From Alkalicoccobacillus porphyridii (lineage in GTDB: Bacteria; Bacillota; Bacilli; Bacillales; Bacillaceae_D), in assembly GCF_007293315.1 (NCBI RefSeq), contig NZ_VLXZ01000003.1:310001-374000 (forward strand): DNA of 64,000 bases, in the 5' to 3' direction. The position numbers and the translations under genes were made by a program. The notes beneath the pieces are model-generated. The model was not told the DNA's origin and searched no databases. It saw nothing but the letters and a program-made list of their open reading frames with translations. This document shows positions 8,096 to 16,708 of this stretch, piece by piece. Positions within the stretch are counted from its first letter, which is position 1; the number at the start of each line of letters is the position of its first letter.

Positions 8096-9031
8096 ATGAG
8101 AATCTTAGTTCTGGGCGCAGGAGTAATTGGAAGTTATTTGACACATTCGTTACTAAAAGCTGGTCAGGATGTAACCATATTAGCCAGGGGAAAACGAGTT
8201 AAACAGCTACAAATGGATGGGTTAGTGATCAAGCATTTTCTTCAAAGAAAAGTAACCACCGATAAAATAAACGTTATATCTACATTAACGGAAGACGATT
8301 TCTACGATTTAATATTCGTTGTCATGAAATATAATCAATTTCCCTCCATCTACTTAGACATCGCACAGAATCGCAGCGAAAATATTGTGTTTATAGGGAA
8401 TAATGCTAATCCTACTGGCATGGAGAAGGAGATTCAGAAACTTTCAACCATCACCAAAAATATTGGCTTTGGATTTAACGCAAGTGGAGGAATAAGAGAG
8501 GATTCTGGTCGGGTTGTTTCTACTCACGGAAAAGGAAATATTATCTTTGGAGAATTTAATAACAATATCCCTCTGCAAAAAAGGGTAAAAGAAGCTTTTG
8601 GAGATCATTTTAAGGTGACAATCGAAAAAGATGTGGAAGCTTGGCTACTAACGCATTATATATTTATTATTCCATTTGTTTCGCTATTGTATCTACATGA
8701 TTTTGATGCTAAAAACCTATCAAAAAGTAAAGTGGATTTAACGATGATGATAGAGGCAACATACGAAGGCTTTTCTATATTAAAGGATAATGGTTTTAAC
8801 GTAACTCCATCCGCACAAGAAAAATTATTAAATCATAAACGACTCTATTATGTTGCAATGAAACTATTTTTAATATTACCGATTAATCAAATGGTGTCGG
8901 GAGGTATGGATGAGATTGTAGCTTTGTATGATCAATTTGAAAAACAAAAAAACGAGTCCAATCTAAAAACAAACAACTGGGATCAGATAAAAAAGCATAC
9001 GATGAAAAAATACCGAAACGATATAGTTTAA
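8096..9031 (+). CDS. Ketopantoate reductase-like NAD(P)-dependent oxidoreductase (PanE/ApbA family)
   Basis: 311 residues. N-terminal Rossmann fold MRILVLGAGVIGSYLTHSLL with GAGVIG nucleotide loop and an NADP-type ILARGKR after beta-2; then LIFVVMKYNQ, the usual beta-4 stretch of ketopantoate reductases. The C-terminal helical domain is divergent from true PanE, so the substrate is uncertain; TetR-controlled members often act in detoxification or an accessory pathway rather than pantothenate synthesis. The ATG at 8096 is preferred because GGAG lies five bases upstream; earlier in-frame ATGs fall inside the operator palindromes. It ends against murB with a shared terminator. Confidence 0.8.
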   Translation: MRILVLGAGVIGSYLTHSLLKAGQDVTILARGKRVKQLQMDGLVIKHFLQRKVTTDKINVISTLTEDDFYDLIFVVMKYNQFPSIYLDIAQNRSENIVFIGNNANPTGMEKEIQKLSTITKNIGFGFNASGGIREDSGRVVSTHGKGNIIFGEFNNNIPLQKRVKEAFGDHFKVTIEKDVEAWLLTHYIFIIPFVSLLYLHDFDAKNLSKSKVDLTMMIEATYEGFSILKDNGFNVTPSAQEKLLNHKRLYYVAMKLFLILPINQMVSGGMDEIVALYDQFEKQKNESNLKTNNWDQIKKHTMKKYRNDIV

Positions 9032-9056
9032 TTTGATAAGACCTGCCTGCCATGTC

Positions 9057-9087
9057 AAAAAGACGAGAGCCTCCCCTCGTCTTTTTT
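9057..9087. terminator. Bidirectional terminator between panE-like gene and murB
   Basis: AAAAAGACGAG at 9057-9067 pairs with CTCGTCTTTTT at 9076-9086; A-run on one side and T-run on the other let it serve both converging genes. Confidence 0.9.
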
Positions 9088-9107
9088 ATACATCCTATAC
9101 GTTTGTT

Positions 9108-10022
9108 TTATTCATCTTCCCCAAGCACAATCACTTCGGTGTCCAAATCAACATCAAAGGTGCTTTTAACGGTCGTTCGCACTAAATCAATTAAATCCAA
9201 ATAATCCTTTGACGTGGAATTATCAATATTAACGATAAAACCGGCATGCTTTTTAGAAACCTCTGCTCCGCCAATGCGCACCCCTTGCATCTTACTATCC
9301 TGAATTAATTTTCCTGCAAAATGCCCTGGTGGACGCTTGAAAACACTACCGCATGAAGGATATTCAAGCGGCTGCTTTGATTCACGCGCTTCCGTTAAAA
9401 CATCCATTTTTGCCTTAATCACAACCGGGTCAGCTGTATCTAGCTTGAATTCAGCCTCTAAAATAATATAGTCGCTGTCCATAAAAGTCGTTTTTCTATA
9501 GCTAAGTTCGAGATCTCCCTTATCAATCATCAGAACATCACCAGACTGTGTCATCACGGTTGCTCTCTCAAGCACATCGGAGATCTGTCCGCCATAGGCA
9601 CCGGCATTCATGAACAAAGCACCGCCCACGCTTCCAGGAATTCCGCAGGCAAATTCAAGACCTGACAGACCGAAATCTAAGGCAAGTCTTGATGCTTCAA
9701 TTATCGCTGCTCCAGCCTGAGCATGTAGTCTTTCTCCTTCTATAGAAAGGTTCGTCAGTTTACCCATGCCAATAGTAAGGCCACGTATACCGCCATCCTT
9801 AATAATGACATTTGATCCACTACCAAGGACAGTCAAAGGAAGATCATGCGCTTTTCCGATCTCTAAAGCCGCTTGTAATTCTTCAATACTCTCCGGTGTC
9901 ACAAAAAGATCAGCCTTGCCCCCAAGCTTCGTGTAGACATGATCTCTGAGAGGCTCCGATAATCGAATGTTTTCGGTCTTCATATATTTGATTAATTCAT
10001 TATAAATAGGTTCATATTTCAT
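9108..10022 (-). CDS. murB: UDP-N-acetylmuramate dehydrogenase
   Basis: 304 residues, the length of Gram-positive type MurB. It reduces UDP-GlcNAc-enolpyruvate to UDP-MurNAc in peptidoglycan synthesis, using FAD and NADPH. Seen: TKLGGKADLFV at the start of the FAD domain, VLGSGSNVIIKDGG (FAD pyrophosphate loop, about residues 61-74), CGIPGSVGGALFMNAGAYGG, and the substrate domain SCGSVFKRPPGHFAGKLI, where Ser is the expected proton donor. ATG at 10022 has a G-rich site upstream. It stands alone and outside any division-wall cluster, as the murB/yefA-type copy does in other Bacillus. Confidence 0.95.
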   Translation of the reverse strand: MKYEPIYNELIKYMKTENIRLSEPLRDHVYTKLGGKADLFVTPESIEELQAALEIGKAHDLPLTVLGSGSNVIIKDGGIRGLTIGMGKLTNLSIEGERLHAQAGAAIIEASRLALDFGLSGLEFACGIPGSVGGALFMNAGAYGGQISDVLERATVMTQSGDVLMIDKGDLELSYRKTTFMDSDYIILEAEFKLDTADPVVIKAKMDVLTEARESKQPLEYPSCGSVFKRPPGHFAGKLIQDSKMQGVRIGGAEVSKKHAGFIVNIDNSTSKDYLDLIDLVRTTVKSTFDVDLDTEVIVLGEDE

Positions 10023-10207
10023 TATGCTCGCACCCCGTAATCTTTAATAACCAGATACCTAGTATACAATATGAGCAATGAATTGCTATCGTTCATTTGA
10101 ATGATTTTTTACTCTAAACTGGTATAAAGATTATTGTAACAGGTTTTTTTAATCATTTCAGGTCTAGAATTGATCTCAAATCAGGCGGTGCAATTCTTGC
10201 TTTAGTT

Positions 10208-11320
10208 TTACATCGTAAGCAAAATTGGTAGGCCCGCTGCTGATGCAATAATGCCAATGATGAGAATCCACGCTGTGGGTCTGGCAAAGTTTACGGTCCA
10301 GCCAACGCCAAAGCGTTTTTCCAAAAATAGCGCAGGATCACTTGGATTAAAATAAATCTGACCAAGCTTCCAATACCTATCATCATCTCGATCCACAGAG
10401 TCCGTGTGCTCAGATTCAGCGGTACGAATTCTACTTCCACTTTGCCCTGTTGAAAAGGAGAGCACGAGTGCGGCAATCAAAATAATCCCACTAATGATTA
10501 AGCTAATGATGGTCACCAGCTGTTGGTTTTGCGGGTAGAAGTACGTCCATTGCATAAATGAAAACATTAGCGTTAAAAGAGTTGAAGTGAAGAGGAGGAA
10601 TAAGGACCATCTTCTTCTAAATAACTTGAGCTGTTGAAAGGATTTATCAGGTTCATCTGCTTGTAGTTGTTGTTTGCTCTTGGCAATCATCGTATTGATA
10701 AAGATAAACAGTAAGATAAGATACGATTGCATAATGGGTAAAAGAAAGGCTGTACGATAGCTTTTCTCAACTGCATTCGTCACCTCTCCAGCAAAATTCA
10801 TTTGCATGGGTAGAATGTTTGGCAACCGATCATAAAATAATGCCGTCAACAATGTTGTTATAATCGTTAGTGCAAACGGAAGGCCATACCAAAGATTTGA
10901 ATAAGTTAGCTTCTGTGAACGAAAGTCTGTGCGGATAACCACCTTTTGCGTTTTATCCTGAGCCCAATTAGCCTCTTTTTTCATCTGTTTCATTTCGGTA
11001 TGGAACCGTAAGTAAACAACAAATGAAAGGATTAAGAAAAGCAAAATAACTGCGGCAAATACTAAACTTAAACTCTCTTCAGTCAGAGTTATCCATGTTC
11101 CAACCCCAATGAACCCACCAACTAGCAATACCGTTAATAGTGCCATATACTGCACATACCGCTTCCTCATCGTTTGCAGTGGCGTTGAATCATACACACT
11201 CTCAGGAATCGAAACCCCGAAGCTTTCTGTTCTGCGGGTTAGATAGGGTATAACTGATAAGATGAGCGCAATGGGTAACAAAACAAGTGACAAAACAATG
11301 ATAAGTGTACTCGTAGTCAT
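10208..11320 (-). CDS. DUF1648/DUF5808 integral membrane protein
   Basis: 370 residues with about nine or ten membrane segments. The DUF1648 motif is seen as YDRLPNILPMQMNFAGEVTN at about residues 166-185; a DUF5808-type segment, DDDRYWKLGQIYFNPSDPAL, comes near residue 312-331, followed by a last membrane segment. The family is often paired with YtrA-type GntR regulators, exactly as here: its ATG overlaps the stop of the GntR gene by four bases. The function of the family is not established to my knowledge. Last gene of the operon that starts at the CPBP gene. Confidence 0.85.
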   Translation of the reverse strand: MTTSTLIIVLSLVLLPIALILSVIPYLTRRTESFGVSIPESVYDSTPLQTMRKRYVQYMALLTVLLVGGFIGVGTWITLTEESLSLVFAAVILLFLILSFVVYLRFHTEMKQMKKEANWAQDKTQKVVIRTDFRSQKLTYSNLWYGLPFALTIITTLLTALFYDRLPNILPMQMNFAGEVTNAVEKSYRTAFLLPIMQSYLILLFIFINTMIAKSKQQLQADEPDKSFQQLKLFRRRWSLFLLFTSTLLTLMFSFMQWTYFYPQNQQLVTIISLIISGIILIAALVLSFSTGQSGSRIRTAESEHTDSVDRDDDRYWKLGQIYFNPSDPALFLEKRFGVGWTVNFARPTAWILIIGIIASAAGLPILLTM

Positions 11321-11712
11321 TTTTTATCCCCCTTACTACCAAATTCATCAAGTACTTCTTGGTACAAAGCCTCAATGGATTCCTGAGTTAAATCTTTACA
11401 AAGTGCTTCCGCTACAATCGGGCGCAGTGTCTGCTTCAGCGATTCCTTGTAAGCATTGTCCGCTTTCGGTACACCCTCCGGATGAATAACCACACCCTTT
11501 TGACGGTGAATTAGAATGTATCCTTCTTGTTTTAACTGCTGGTAAGCCTTATTCACAGTGTGCAGGTTAATGCCTATGTCAGATGCTAATGAACGAACAG
11601 ACGGCAGTGGGTCATTAGGATGTAGCTCTCGCTTCGCAATGCCGATAATCACCTGCTGCATAATTTGCGTGTAAATGGCATCCTTTGATTCAAAATCAAG
11701 TGTAATGAGCAA
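11317..11712 (-). CDS. GntR family regulator, YtrA subfamily
   Basis: 131 residues, short as in YtrA-type GntR proteins. N-terminal winged HTH: AIYTQIMQQVIIGIAKREL, then LPSVRSLASDIGINLHTVNK and AYQQLKQEGYILIHRQKG. Only about 60 residues follow, too few for a ligand domain, typical of the subfamily that governs membrane-protein and ABC exporter operons. TTG start at 11712 with AAGGAGG eight bases upstream. It sits between the CPBP and DUF1648 genes, and a long palindrome over the operon promoter is its likely target. Confidence 0.9.
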   Translation of the reverse strand: MLITLDFESKDAIYTQIMQQVIIGIAKRELHPNDPLPSVRSLASDIGINLHTVNKAYQQLKQEGYILIHRQKGVVIHPEGVPKADNAYKESLKQTLRPIVAEALCKDLTQESIEALYQEVLDEFGSKGDKK

Positions 11713-11752
11713 GTGAAGGACCTCCTTTTTCTAGTCATGCAAAACAATACAT

Positions 11753-12547
11753 TTAAATCCAGGAAGTTAAAATGGAGATGATGACGAAGGTCACATGAGT
11801 AGCCATATGAGCAATCATTGCCGCTTCAAGTCCCTTGCGCCAGTAAAGCCAACCATAGATAACACCACCAAGACCATTTAAAAAGATCATTCTAGCAAAT
11901 ATAATTGGAGTCATCTCTGTTGCTGCAACCGTTGCGCCATAATGCCCTAATCCAAACAGTAGAGCCGATAGAATGATTCCACTCCAAACAATAACTGAGC
12001 TGGGTTGAGCATTTTTGCGTTGAAAAATTTTCCACAGGATGAAGACAACTAAAGTCATGACACCCCACCGAAGCATTAATTCTTCCGCAATTCCCCCATA
12101 TAAAAGCCTAGTAGCAAGATCAAAGAAATCAATTGTCGATCCAGCATCTGAAAGATAAAGGACTTCTGGAAGAAAGGGTTGAAGCAGGAAATCTACAGTT
12201 AACATGATGACACCACCCATTACCCCGAGCAGAGAAGAAATGTTAAAAACCCCCGCCAAGCGACTCAGCAATGGCTTACCATACCGATCTTTTTCATAAA
12301 CAAACGAGAAGAACCCCGTTCTCTCAGCTAGAAAGTGCCCAACGAGCAAACCAGCAACAATAAACAGCAAAGGATTAATAAGTGATAACAAGGCTAACAG
12401 TTCAACAGGAAGAGTTAAAGGCACGCCAAGTTCTTCTAACTGCTGCGGCAGGAGCTCAACTAACATGGGAAGTAAGGTAAGAACAGCAACAATTCCTATT
12501 AAGAAAAAAACTAAAAACGACCGCCATGGCTTTCTAGATGGCTTCAT
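11753..12547 (-). CDS. CPBP family intramembrane metalloprotease
   Basis: 264 residues with about seven membrane segments. The three CPBP/Abi motifs are present: EELMLRWG (EExxxR, about residues 156-161), FGLGHYG (FxxxH, about 198-202) and a late MIAHMATHVTF (H at about 246 and 250). This family cleaves within membranes or works as a scaffold; substrates are rarely known. First gene of a three-gene minus-strand operon (CPBP, 40-base gap, GntR, four-base overlap, DUF1648). AAAGAGGTG precedes the ATG. Confidence 0.9.
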   Translation of the reverse strand: MKPSRKPWRSFLVFFLIGIVAVLTLLPMLVELLPQQLEELGVPLTLPVELLALLSLINPLLFIVAGLLVGHFLAERTGFFSFVYEKDRYGKPLLSRLAGVFNISSLLGVMGGVIMLTVDFLLQPFLPEVLYLSDAGSTIDFFDLATRLLYGGIAEELMLRWGVMTLVVFILWKIFQRKNAQPSSVIVWSGIILSALLFGLGHYGATVAATEMTPIIFARMIFLNGLGGVIYGWLYWRKGLEAAMIAHMATHVTFVIISILTSWI

Positions 12548-12603
12548 GGTTTCACCTCTTTATTTGACATCGTGTTGAGAAAGAAGGATCATACATCCTT
12601 CAA

Positions 12604-12653
12604 TTCGTTCTATCTGTTATATTTATAGTATAACAGATAGAACGAAGCGTCAA
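12604..12653 (-). promoter_or_regulatory. Promoter of CPBP-GntR-DUF1648 operon covered by an 18+18 bp palindrome
   Basis: Minus-strand promoter: TTGACG at 12653-12648, 17-base spacer, TACTAT at 12630-12625. The arms TTCGTTCTATCTGTTATA (12604-12621) and its exact complement at 12629-12646 flank a 7-base centre. The palindrome covers the whole spacer and the -10 region, so a bound repressor would block RNA polymerase. The best candidate is the GntR protein of the operon itself. Confidence 0.8.
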
Positions 12654-12696
12654 TGGAATTTTTTTAATAATGGGGGAGAGGGGATTTGCTCACCAT

Positions 12697-12941
12697 ATCG
12701 ACATGCGGAGGCTCTATTTACATGCGGCGATCCTTATCGACACGTGGAGGCTCTCTATTCACATGCGGCGGTTCTTATCGACATGCGGAGGCTCTCTATT
12801 CACATGCGGCGGTTCTTATCGACATGCGGGGGGTCTCTATTCACATGCGGCGGTTCTTATCGACATGCGGAGGCTCTCTATTCACTTGCGGCGATCCTTA
12901 TCGATATGCGGGGGCTTTCTATTCACATGCGGGGGCTCGTT
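12697..12941 (+). repeat. 41-bp tandem repeat, six copies
   Basis: ATCGACATGCGGAGG-type unit starts at 12697, 12736, 12777, 12818, 12859 and 12900: one 39-base step and four of exactly 41. Each unit is itself two related halves, (T)ATCGACATGCGGAGGCTCTC and TATTCACATGCGGCGGTTCT, so ACATGCGG recurs every 20-21 bases. The period is not a multiple of three and all three forward frames are open, so the overlapping translations are not taken as genes. Location: upstream of the CPBP operon promoter and of the secreted protein at 13110. Confidence 0.9.
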
Positions 12942-13109
12942 ATGGCACCTATGACTTCTACAAGCCCCAAGCTAAGATACTTTTAAAAAGAAAGGCTATT
13001 TGCATGAGTCTTTAGTAATGAGTAGATTGGGTACCCATCCTACCTTGTGAACAACTCCAGCCCCCTTTATACTGAAACCTACGCAACGTATCAGATAGGA
13101 GTGTATGTA

Positions 13110-13466
13110 ATGAAATACGTAATCTCAGCCATCTTACTACTAATCCCTCTATCTTTTGTAGATTTTTCGCCGTTAAAAGTAGAAGCACAGGGCATCATAA
13201 CTGGTTATTCTTCCTCACCACAAACAGAGGAGAATGGAGAAGCCATTAAGAGCCAAGCTCCCAAGCAATACTTCCAACAAAGTAGACTCTACAATTCTGA
13301 AGCGGAGATTCCATCTCGAATTTACTTTAGTGATCGAGGGTATGGTGGTTATTTAGGAAAAGTCAGTCATGAAAAGCTCGTAGATAATATTTACAAAGCT
13401 GACTTTGCTGGATATCTTCCTCCTATCTGTGTGGATTCGGCCTGTCCTACTTTAATTCAAAAGTAA
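13110..13466 (+). CDS. Small secreted protein, 118 aa
   Basis: Not recognised. Signal peptide of about 28 residues (MKYVISAILLLIPLSFVDFS, probable cut after the AQG/VEAQ region), then a short Ser/Gln-rich segment and a domain with SRLYNSEAEIPSRIYFSDRG and YGGYLGKV. Two Cys (PPICVDSACPT) six residues apart near the C-terminus could form a disulfide outside the cell. ATG at 13110 with AGGAG eight bases before it is preferred over an upstream ATG. Single gene with its own terminator. Confidence 0.75.
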   Translation: MKYVISAILLLIPLSFVDFSPLKVEAQGIITGYSSSPQTEENGEAIKSQAPKQYFQQSRLYNSEAEIPSRIYFSDRGYGGYLGKVSHEKLVDNIYKADFAGYLPPICVDSACPTLIQK

Positions 13467-13483
13467 TTAAACATAATGAAAAG

Positions 13484-13521
13484 ACGAATGACCCTAAGTC
13501 ATTCGTTTCAGATTTTATTTT
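13484..13521 (+). terminator. Terminator of small secreted protein gene
   Basis: Perfect 9-bp stem ACGAATGAC / GTCATTCGT (13484-13492 and 13498-13506), then a T-rich tail. Confidence 0.8.
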
Positions 13522-13524
13522 AAC

Positions 13525-13640
13525 GAGCGTAAGGAGAACCCGAGACTCCTGTGGAAAAGAACGTGGCAGACCGACATCGAAGTGGTAGTTTTCCGCTTCG
13601 AGGGCTGAGTCCGTTCCCAAGGAAAGCGAGGGATTGTTGC
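13525..13640 (+). repeat. Diverged copy of an interspersed repeat
   Basis: Contains AAGGAGAACCCGAGACTCCT, a GTGGAAAAGAACGTGGCAGAC stretch, ACATCGAAGTGGTAGTTTTC, GGGCTGAGTCCGTTCCCAAG and GGAAAGCGAGG. The same blocks in the same order occur at 47800-47915 (plus) and 44215-44325 (minus), where they are far closer to each other. Not coding. Confidence 0.65.
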
Positions 13641-13707
13641 AATGTTCGTGTTGAAGATTTTATGTTTTGTCTCGGCCTGCTTTTTAAATTCTCTTATCCC
13701 ACAAAAT

Positions 13708-13741
13708 TAAAAAAATGCGGCCACAACGCACCGCATTTCTC
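13708..13741 (-). terminator. Terminator of nupC-like gene
   Basis: Minus strand: AAATGCGG, 10-base loop, CCGCATTT followed by more T. 16 bases after the stop codon. Confidence 0.85.
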
Positions 13742-13757
13742 AATTTCCTACATAATA

Positions 13758-14951
13758 TTAAATAAACAATCCTACGACCGTTCCTGACATCAAACTAACC
13801 AATGTAGCAGCTGCCAAAAGCTTTAGTCCAAAGGAAGCCACCTGTTTTCCTGTTTTTTCATTAATGGCTTGTGCTGTACCGGCAACAATACCGACAGAAC
13901 CAACAGCCGCAAAGGACGTCAGGAATACAGAAATGATGCCCGTCGCTCTAGGTGTTAAATCCATATCTACAAAGTCCAACATGGCCACAAACTCATTGGC
14001 AACGAGCTTGGTTCCCATTAAATTACCTGCTTGAAGTAAATCAACGGTTGGGATCCCCATTAACCAAGCGAACGGTGCGAAAATATAACCAAGTAATTCC
14101 TGTAGTGTCAGTCCAATCGTTGCTGCAAACAACCCATTCAGCATAGCGATTAATCCAATAAACGCCACCAGCATGGCTGCTACAATCAAGGCTACCTTCC
14201 CACCATCTAACGCCCCTCTACTAATGGCGTCAAATAGTGAGGACCCTGATTGGTCACGTAATACCTTTGTGTCCACCTCCACTTCTTCATCTACATCACT
14301 TTTCTCTACTGGTGCAATGATAGAAGCGATAATCAGTCCATTAAACATATTTAATAGCATAGCGACTAATACATATCTCGGTTCAAGCATGGTGAAATAA
14401 GCACCAATAATAGAAGCAGAGACAGAGGCCATCGCTGACGTGGTAACGATGAAGACACGGTTTTTTGTCATCGTGGGCAATTGACTCTTAATAGCAAGTA
14501 ACGCTTCAGATTGTCCAAAGAAGACACTGTTCACAGCATTAAACGTCTCTACCTTTGGTAATCCTGTAATCTTCGCCATTAAACCGCCCACATATTTAAT
14601 TGCCATGGGTAGAACCCCTGAATACGTTAATATAGAAAGTAAAGCGGATGTAAAAATGATGATCATTAAGACATCAAGGAAAAAGACAGATCCTCCCTCA
14701 ACTATCATCAAATCACCAAGAACAAAGTTCACCCCTTCATTTCCATAGGAAATTACAGTAGCAAAACCGTTTGAAATCGTCTCTATGATGAAGAGACCTA
14801 CGTCTGTTCTAAACATAAGTAAAGCAATGGCTGCTTGAAGTCCCAGCATAATGCCCACGGACTTATAATTAATCGCTTTCTTATTGTTAGACATGAGAAA
14901 AGCTAGTCCTAAAAAGACTAATATCCCTAATACTCCAATTAATATAGACAT
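13758..14951 (-). CDS. nupC: Concentrative nucleoside transporter, NupC family
   Basis: 397 residues with about ten membrane segments. Typical CNT motifs: GGLMAKITGLPKVETFNAVN, FFGQSEALLAIK, TSAMASVSASIIGAYFTML and, near the C-terminus, GIVAGTAQAINEKTGKQVAS. The family imports nucleosides with protons or sodium. The ATG at 14951 follows AAAGGGG; a longer reading from 15005 has no ribosome site and adds a non-membrane N-tail. Stands alone; no regulator visible. Several nupC paralogs are usual in Bacillus, so the symbol denotes the family. Confidence 0.9.
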   Translation of the reverse strand: MSILIGVLGILVFLGLAFLMSNNKKAINYKSVGIMLGLQAAIALLMFRTDVGLFIIETISNGFATVISYGNEGVNFVLGDLMIVEGGSVFFLDVLMIIIFTSALLSILTYSGVLPMAIKYVGGLMAKITGLPKVETFNAVNSVFFGQSEALLAIKSQLPTMTKNRVFIVTTSAMASVSASIIGAYFTMLEPRYVLVAMLLNMFNGLIIASIIAPVEKSDVDEEVEVDTKVLRDQSGSSLFDAISRGALDGGKVALIVAAMLVAFIGLIAMLNGLFAATIGLTLQELLGYIFAPFAWLMGIPTVDLLQAGNLMGTKLVANEFVAMLDFVDMDLTPRATGIISVFLTSFAAVGSVGIVAGTAQAINEKTGKQVASFGLKLLAAATLVSLMSGTVVGLFI

Positions 14952-15200
14952 GAATAACCCCTTTAAATCAGTATATAAGTAGGGAAAGAAAGGAACCCGT
15001 ACCACTTCTACATATAGGACAAATGAATAAACATCCTCGTTAGACTATATCGTAGCCTTCACACCAGTTTCAAGCGAACCGTAACATTTCCAACTTTTAC
15101 AAATTATTCGTCCTAAAAATGGAAGAATAACTGTCAGATAAAAGTGGTTTCAGGCAAGACTAATCAGGTAATAGAATGTTAAAAAGTAGGAGAGATGATC

Positions 15201-15317
15201 ATGAAGCCTACCGAACACGATGTTAAAAACCCTAAAAGTCCACCATATAAGAAACTCCTGATTGCACTTTTCCTTGGAAAACTCTCAGCCTTTGTTTTGT
15301 ATTACTATGTTCTTTGA
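15201..15317 (+). CDS. Small membrane protein, 38 aa
   Basis: Short frame with good signals: AGGAGA ten bases before the ATG. Sequence begins MKPTEHDVKNPKSPPYKKLL, a hydrophilic Pro/Lys head, then one membrane helix (LLIALFLGKLSAFVLYYYVL). It ends 24 bases before the next small membrane protein, so the two may form one unit. No family recognised. Confidence 0.55.
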   Translation: MKPTEHDVKNPKSPPYKKLLIALFLGKLSAFVLYYYVL

Positions 15318-15341
15318 AAAAAATGAAAAGGAGGTTTGTCC

Positions 15342-15557
15342 ATGCATTACGGTGAAGCGGCCATTCGTACATTTTATCTCGGTATTTTCATCTTTTTAGC
15401 CCTTGGCTTTTTATTTATATTACTCCCATTTTTCTTTAAAAAGGCACAGCAATCGATCAAGCTCATTTCTTTAACAGTTGGCAGCTTAATTATGATTCTT
15501 GCTATAGCTATATTTCTGAACTCAAATCGATATGGAGTATTGAAGTTGTTCTTCTAG
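15342..15557 (+). CDS. Small membrane protein, 71 aa
   Basis: Two predicted membrane helices (about residues 9-30, FYLGIFIFLALGFLFILLPF, and 40-60) joined by a Lys-rich turn FFKKAQQSIK. AAAAGGAGG lies seven bases before the ATG at 15342, so a TTG two codons earlier is rejected. Follows the 38-residue protein closely. Function not recognised. Confidence 0.65.
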   Translation: MHYGEAAIRTFYLGIFIFLALGFLFILLPFFFKKAQQSIKLISLTVGSLIMILAIAIFLNSNRYGVLKLFF

Positions 15558-15760
15558 TGAAGAATTATAAAATAACGTATCTACAATCCTCTCTACATAC
15601 AGCGTTTCTTGTACCTCTTCATTTTTCCTATTACCCTTCTTCTTAAACCGCCAACCATCAAATAATATAAATAAAATAAATAATTGACAGAAGGAATGAA
15701 TATTGTGACCATATTACTTGGAACCAAAATCAAACTATTCATACAAGAAGGGGTAACAAC

Positions 15761-16708
15761 ATGGCCACTTTCACAATTAATCAAGAGAATAATAGCTCTG
15801 AGTCACTTCCCTCATTTTCCCTTACGATAAGTGATTCAAATATTACAACGATATACAGCGATACAGATATGCAGACTGAGCTGGCCAAGAACCTCATTGA
15901 AAATACGAACATTCCAATTTTTGACCAAAAAGATGGTTTATACACGCGTATAACTGTTCAAGACAATGTAGCTTTTTTTCACAAATGGTTTGGACATGGA
16001 ACGACCCTTCCTGAAATTCTTGTTCAGTTTGAACTTCAGCATTGCGCAAAGAAACCATTACACACATGCTCGGAATCTGAAATTCGACGGGTTTACTTTG
16101 CCAAATACTTTATGAGTGCACCCGAATCCATGGTGTTTATTGAGCCCATTCATGGTGTTGATATTAAGACCACTCACACCTTCATTTCCATGCTCGAAAA
16201 GATAAAAGCCCATCCAGTTCCCGTCCTTATCTTAGTAGCGAACATGGAGCATGCCTTGTTACTTGGAGATATCCCTTACAAGCTCCAGCATAATGGCTTA
16301 AACAAAATTGAGATTGCTGATGAGGATGCAATGGAGGAAGATGAGACGCCACCTCCCACGGCGTTTGATCACTTATTCAAAATTCCAGCGAAGATCGATG
16401 ACAAAATTATCCTATTTGATCCGCTTGAGATTGATTACATAGAAAGCCAGGATGGCAAAGGAAAGATTGTCATTAATGAAGAATCCTATCTCATGGATTC
16501 AACGCTTGCCGAAATTGAACAAAAGTTAAATGCTTATGGATTTTATCGGTGTCATCGATCGTATATCGTGAACCTACAAAAGGTACGTGAAATTATTACC
16601 TGGTCAAAAAATGCCTATTCTCTCAGGATCAACAACAGCGTACAATCGACCATTCCACTCTCGCGGACCAAAATTCAGGAGATCCAAGAGAAATTCAGCC
16701 TTAAATAG
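15761..16708 (+). CDS. LytTR transcriptional regulator with a degenerate ABC-ATPase-like N-terminal domain
   Basis: 315 residues. Residues ~205-312 form a LytTR DNA-binding domain (FDPLEIDYIES ... FYRCHRSYIVNL ... SLRINNSVQSTIPLSR). Residues ~17-180 follow the order of an ABC ATPase: LYTRITVQDN (60-69) equals LYERLTVYDN in the ABC protein encoded next; CSESEIRR (103-110) stands where that protein has LSKGMKQR; MVFIEPIHGVD (124-134) replaces LVFLDEPTSALD. The P-loop is lost (SDTDMQTE in its place) and the Walker B Asp is gone, so no ATP hydrolysis is expected. It precedes an ABC exporter it probably regulates. AAGGGG lies seven bases before the ATG. Confidence 0.85.
   Translation: MATFTINQENNSSESLPSFSLTISDSNITTIYSDTDMQTELAKNLIENTNIPIFDQKDGLYTRITVQDNVAFFHKWFGHGTTLPEILVQFELQHCAKKPLHTCSESEIRRVYFAKYFMSAPESMVFIEPIHGVDIKTTHTFISMLEKIKAHPVPVLILVANMEHALLLGDIPYKLQHNGLNKIEIADEDAMEEDETPPPTAFDHLFKIPAKIDDKIILFDPLEIDYIESQDGKGKIVINEESYLMDSTLAEIEQKLNAYGFYRCHRSYIVNLQKVREIITWSKNAYSLRINNSVQSTIPLSRTKIQEIQEKFSLK

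Noticed and set aside
12697-12941. CRISPR array
   Set aside because: Units touch each other with no unique spacers and there are no cas genes.
12670-13015. Three overlapping open frames of 80-109 codons
   Set aside because: Product of the 41-bp repeat in three phases; same pattern as above.
14952-15200. Purine riboswitch upstream of the nupC-like gene
   Set aside because: No conserved purine-riboswitch core or terminator pair could be found.
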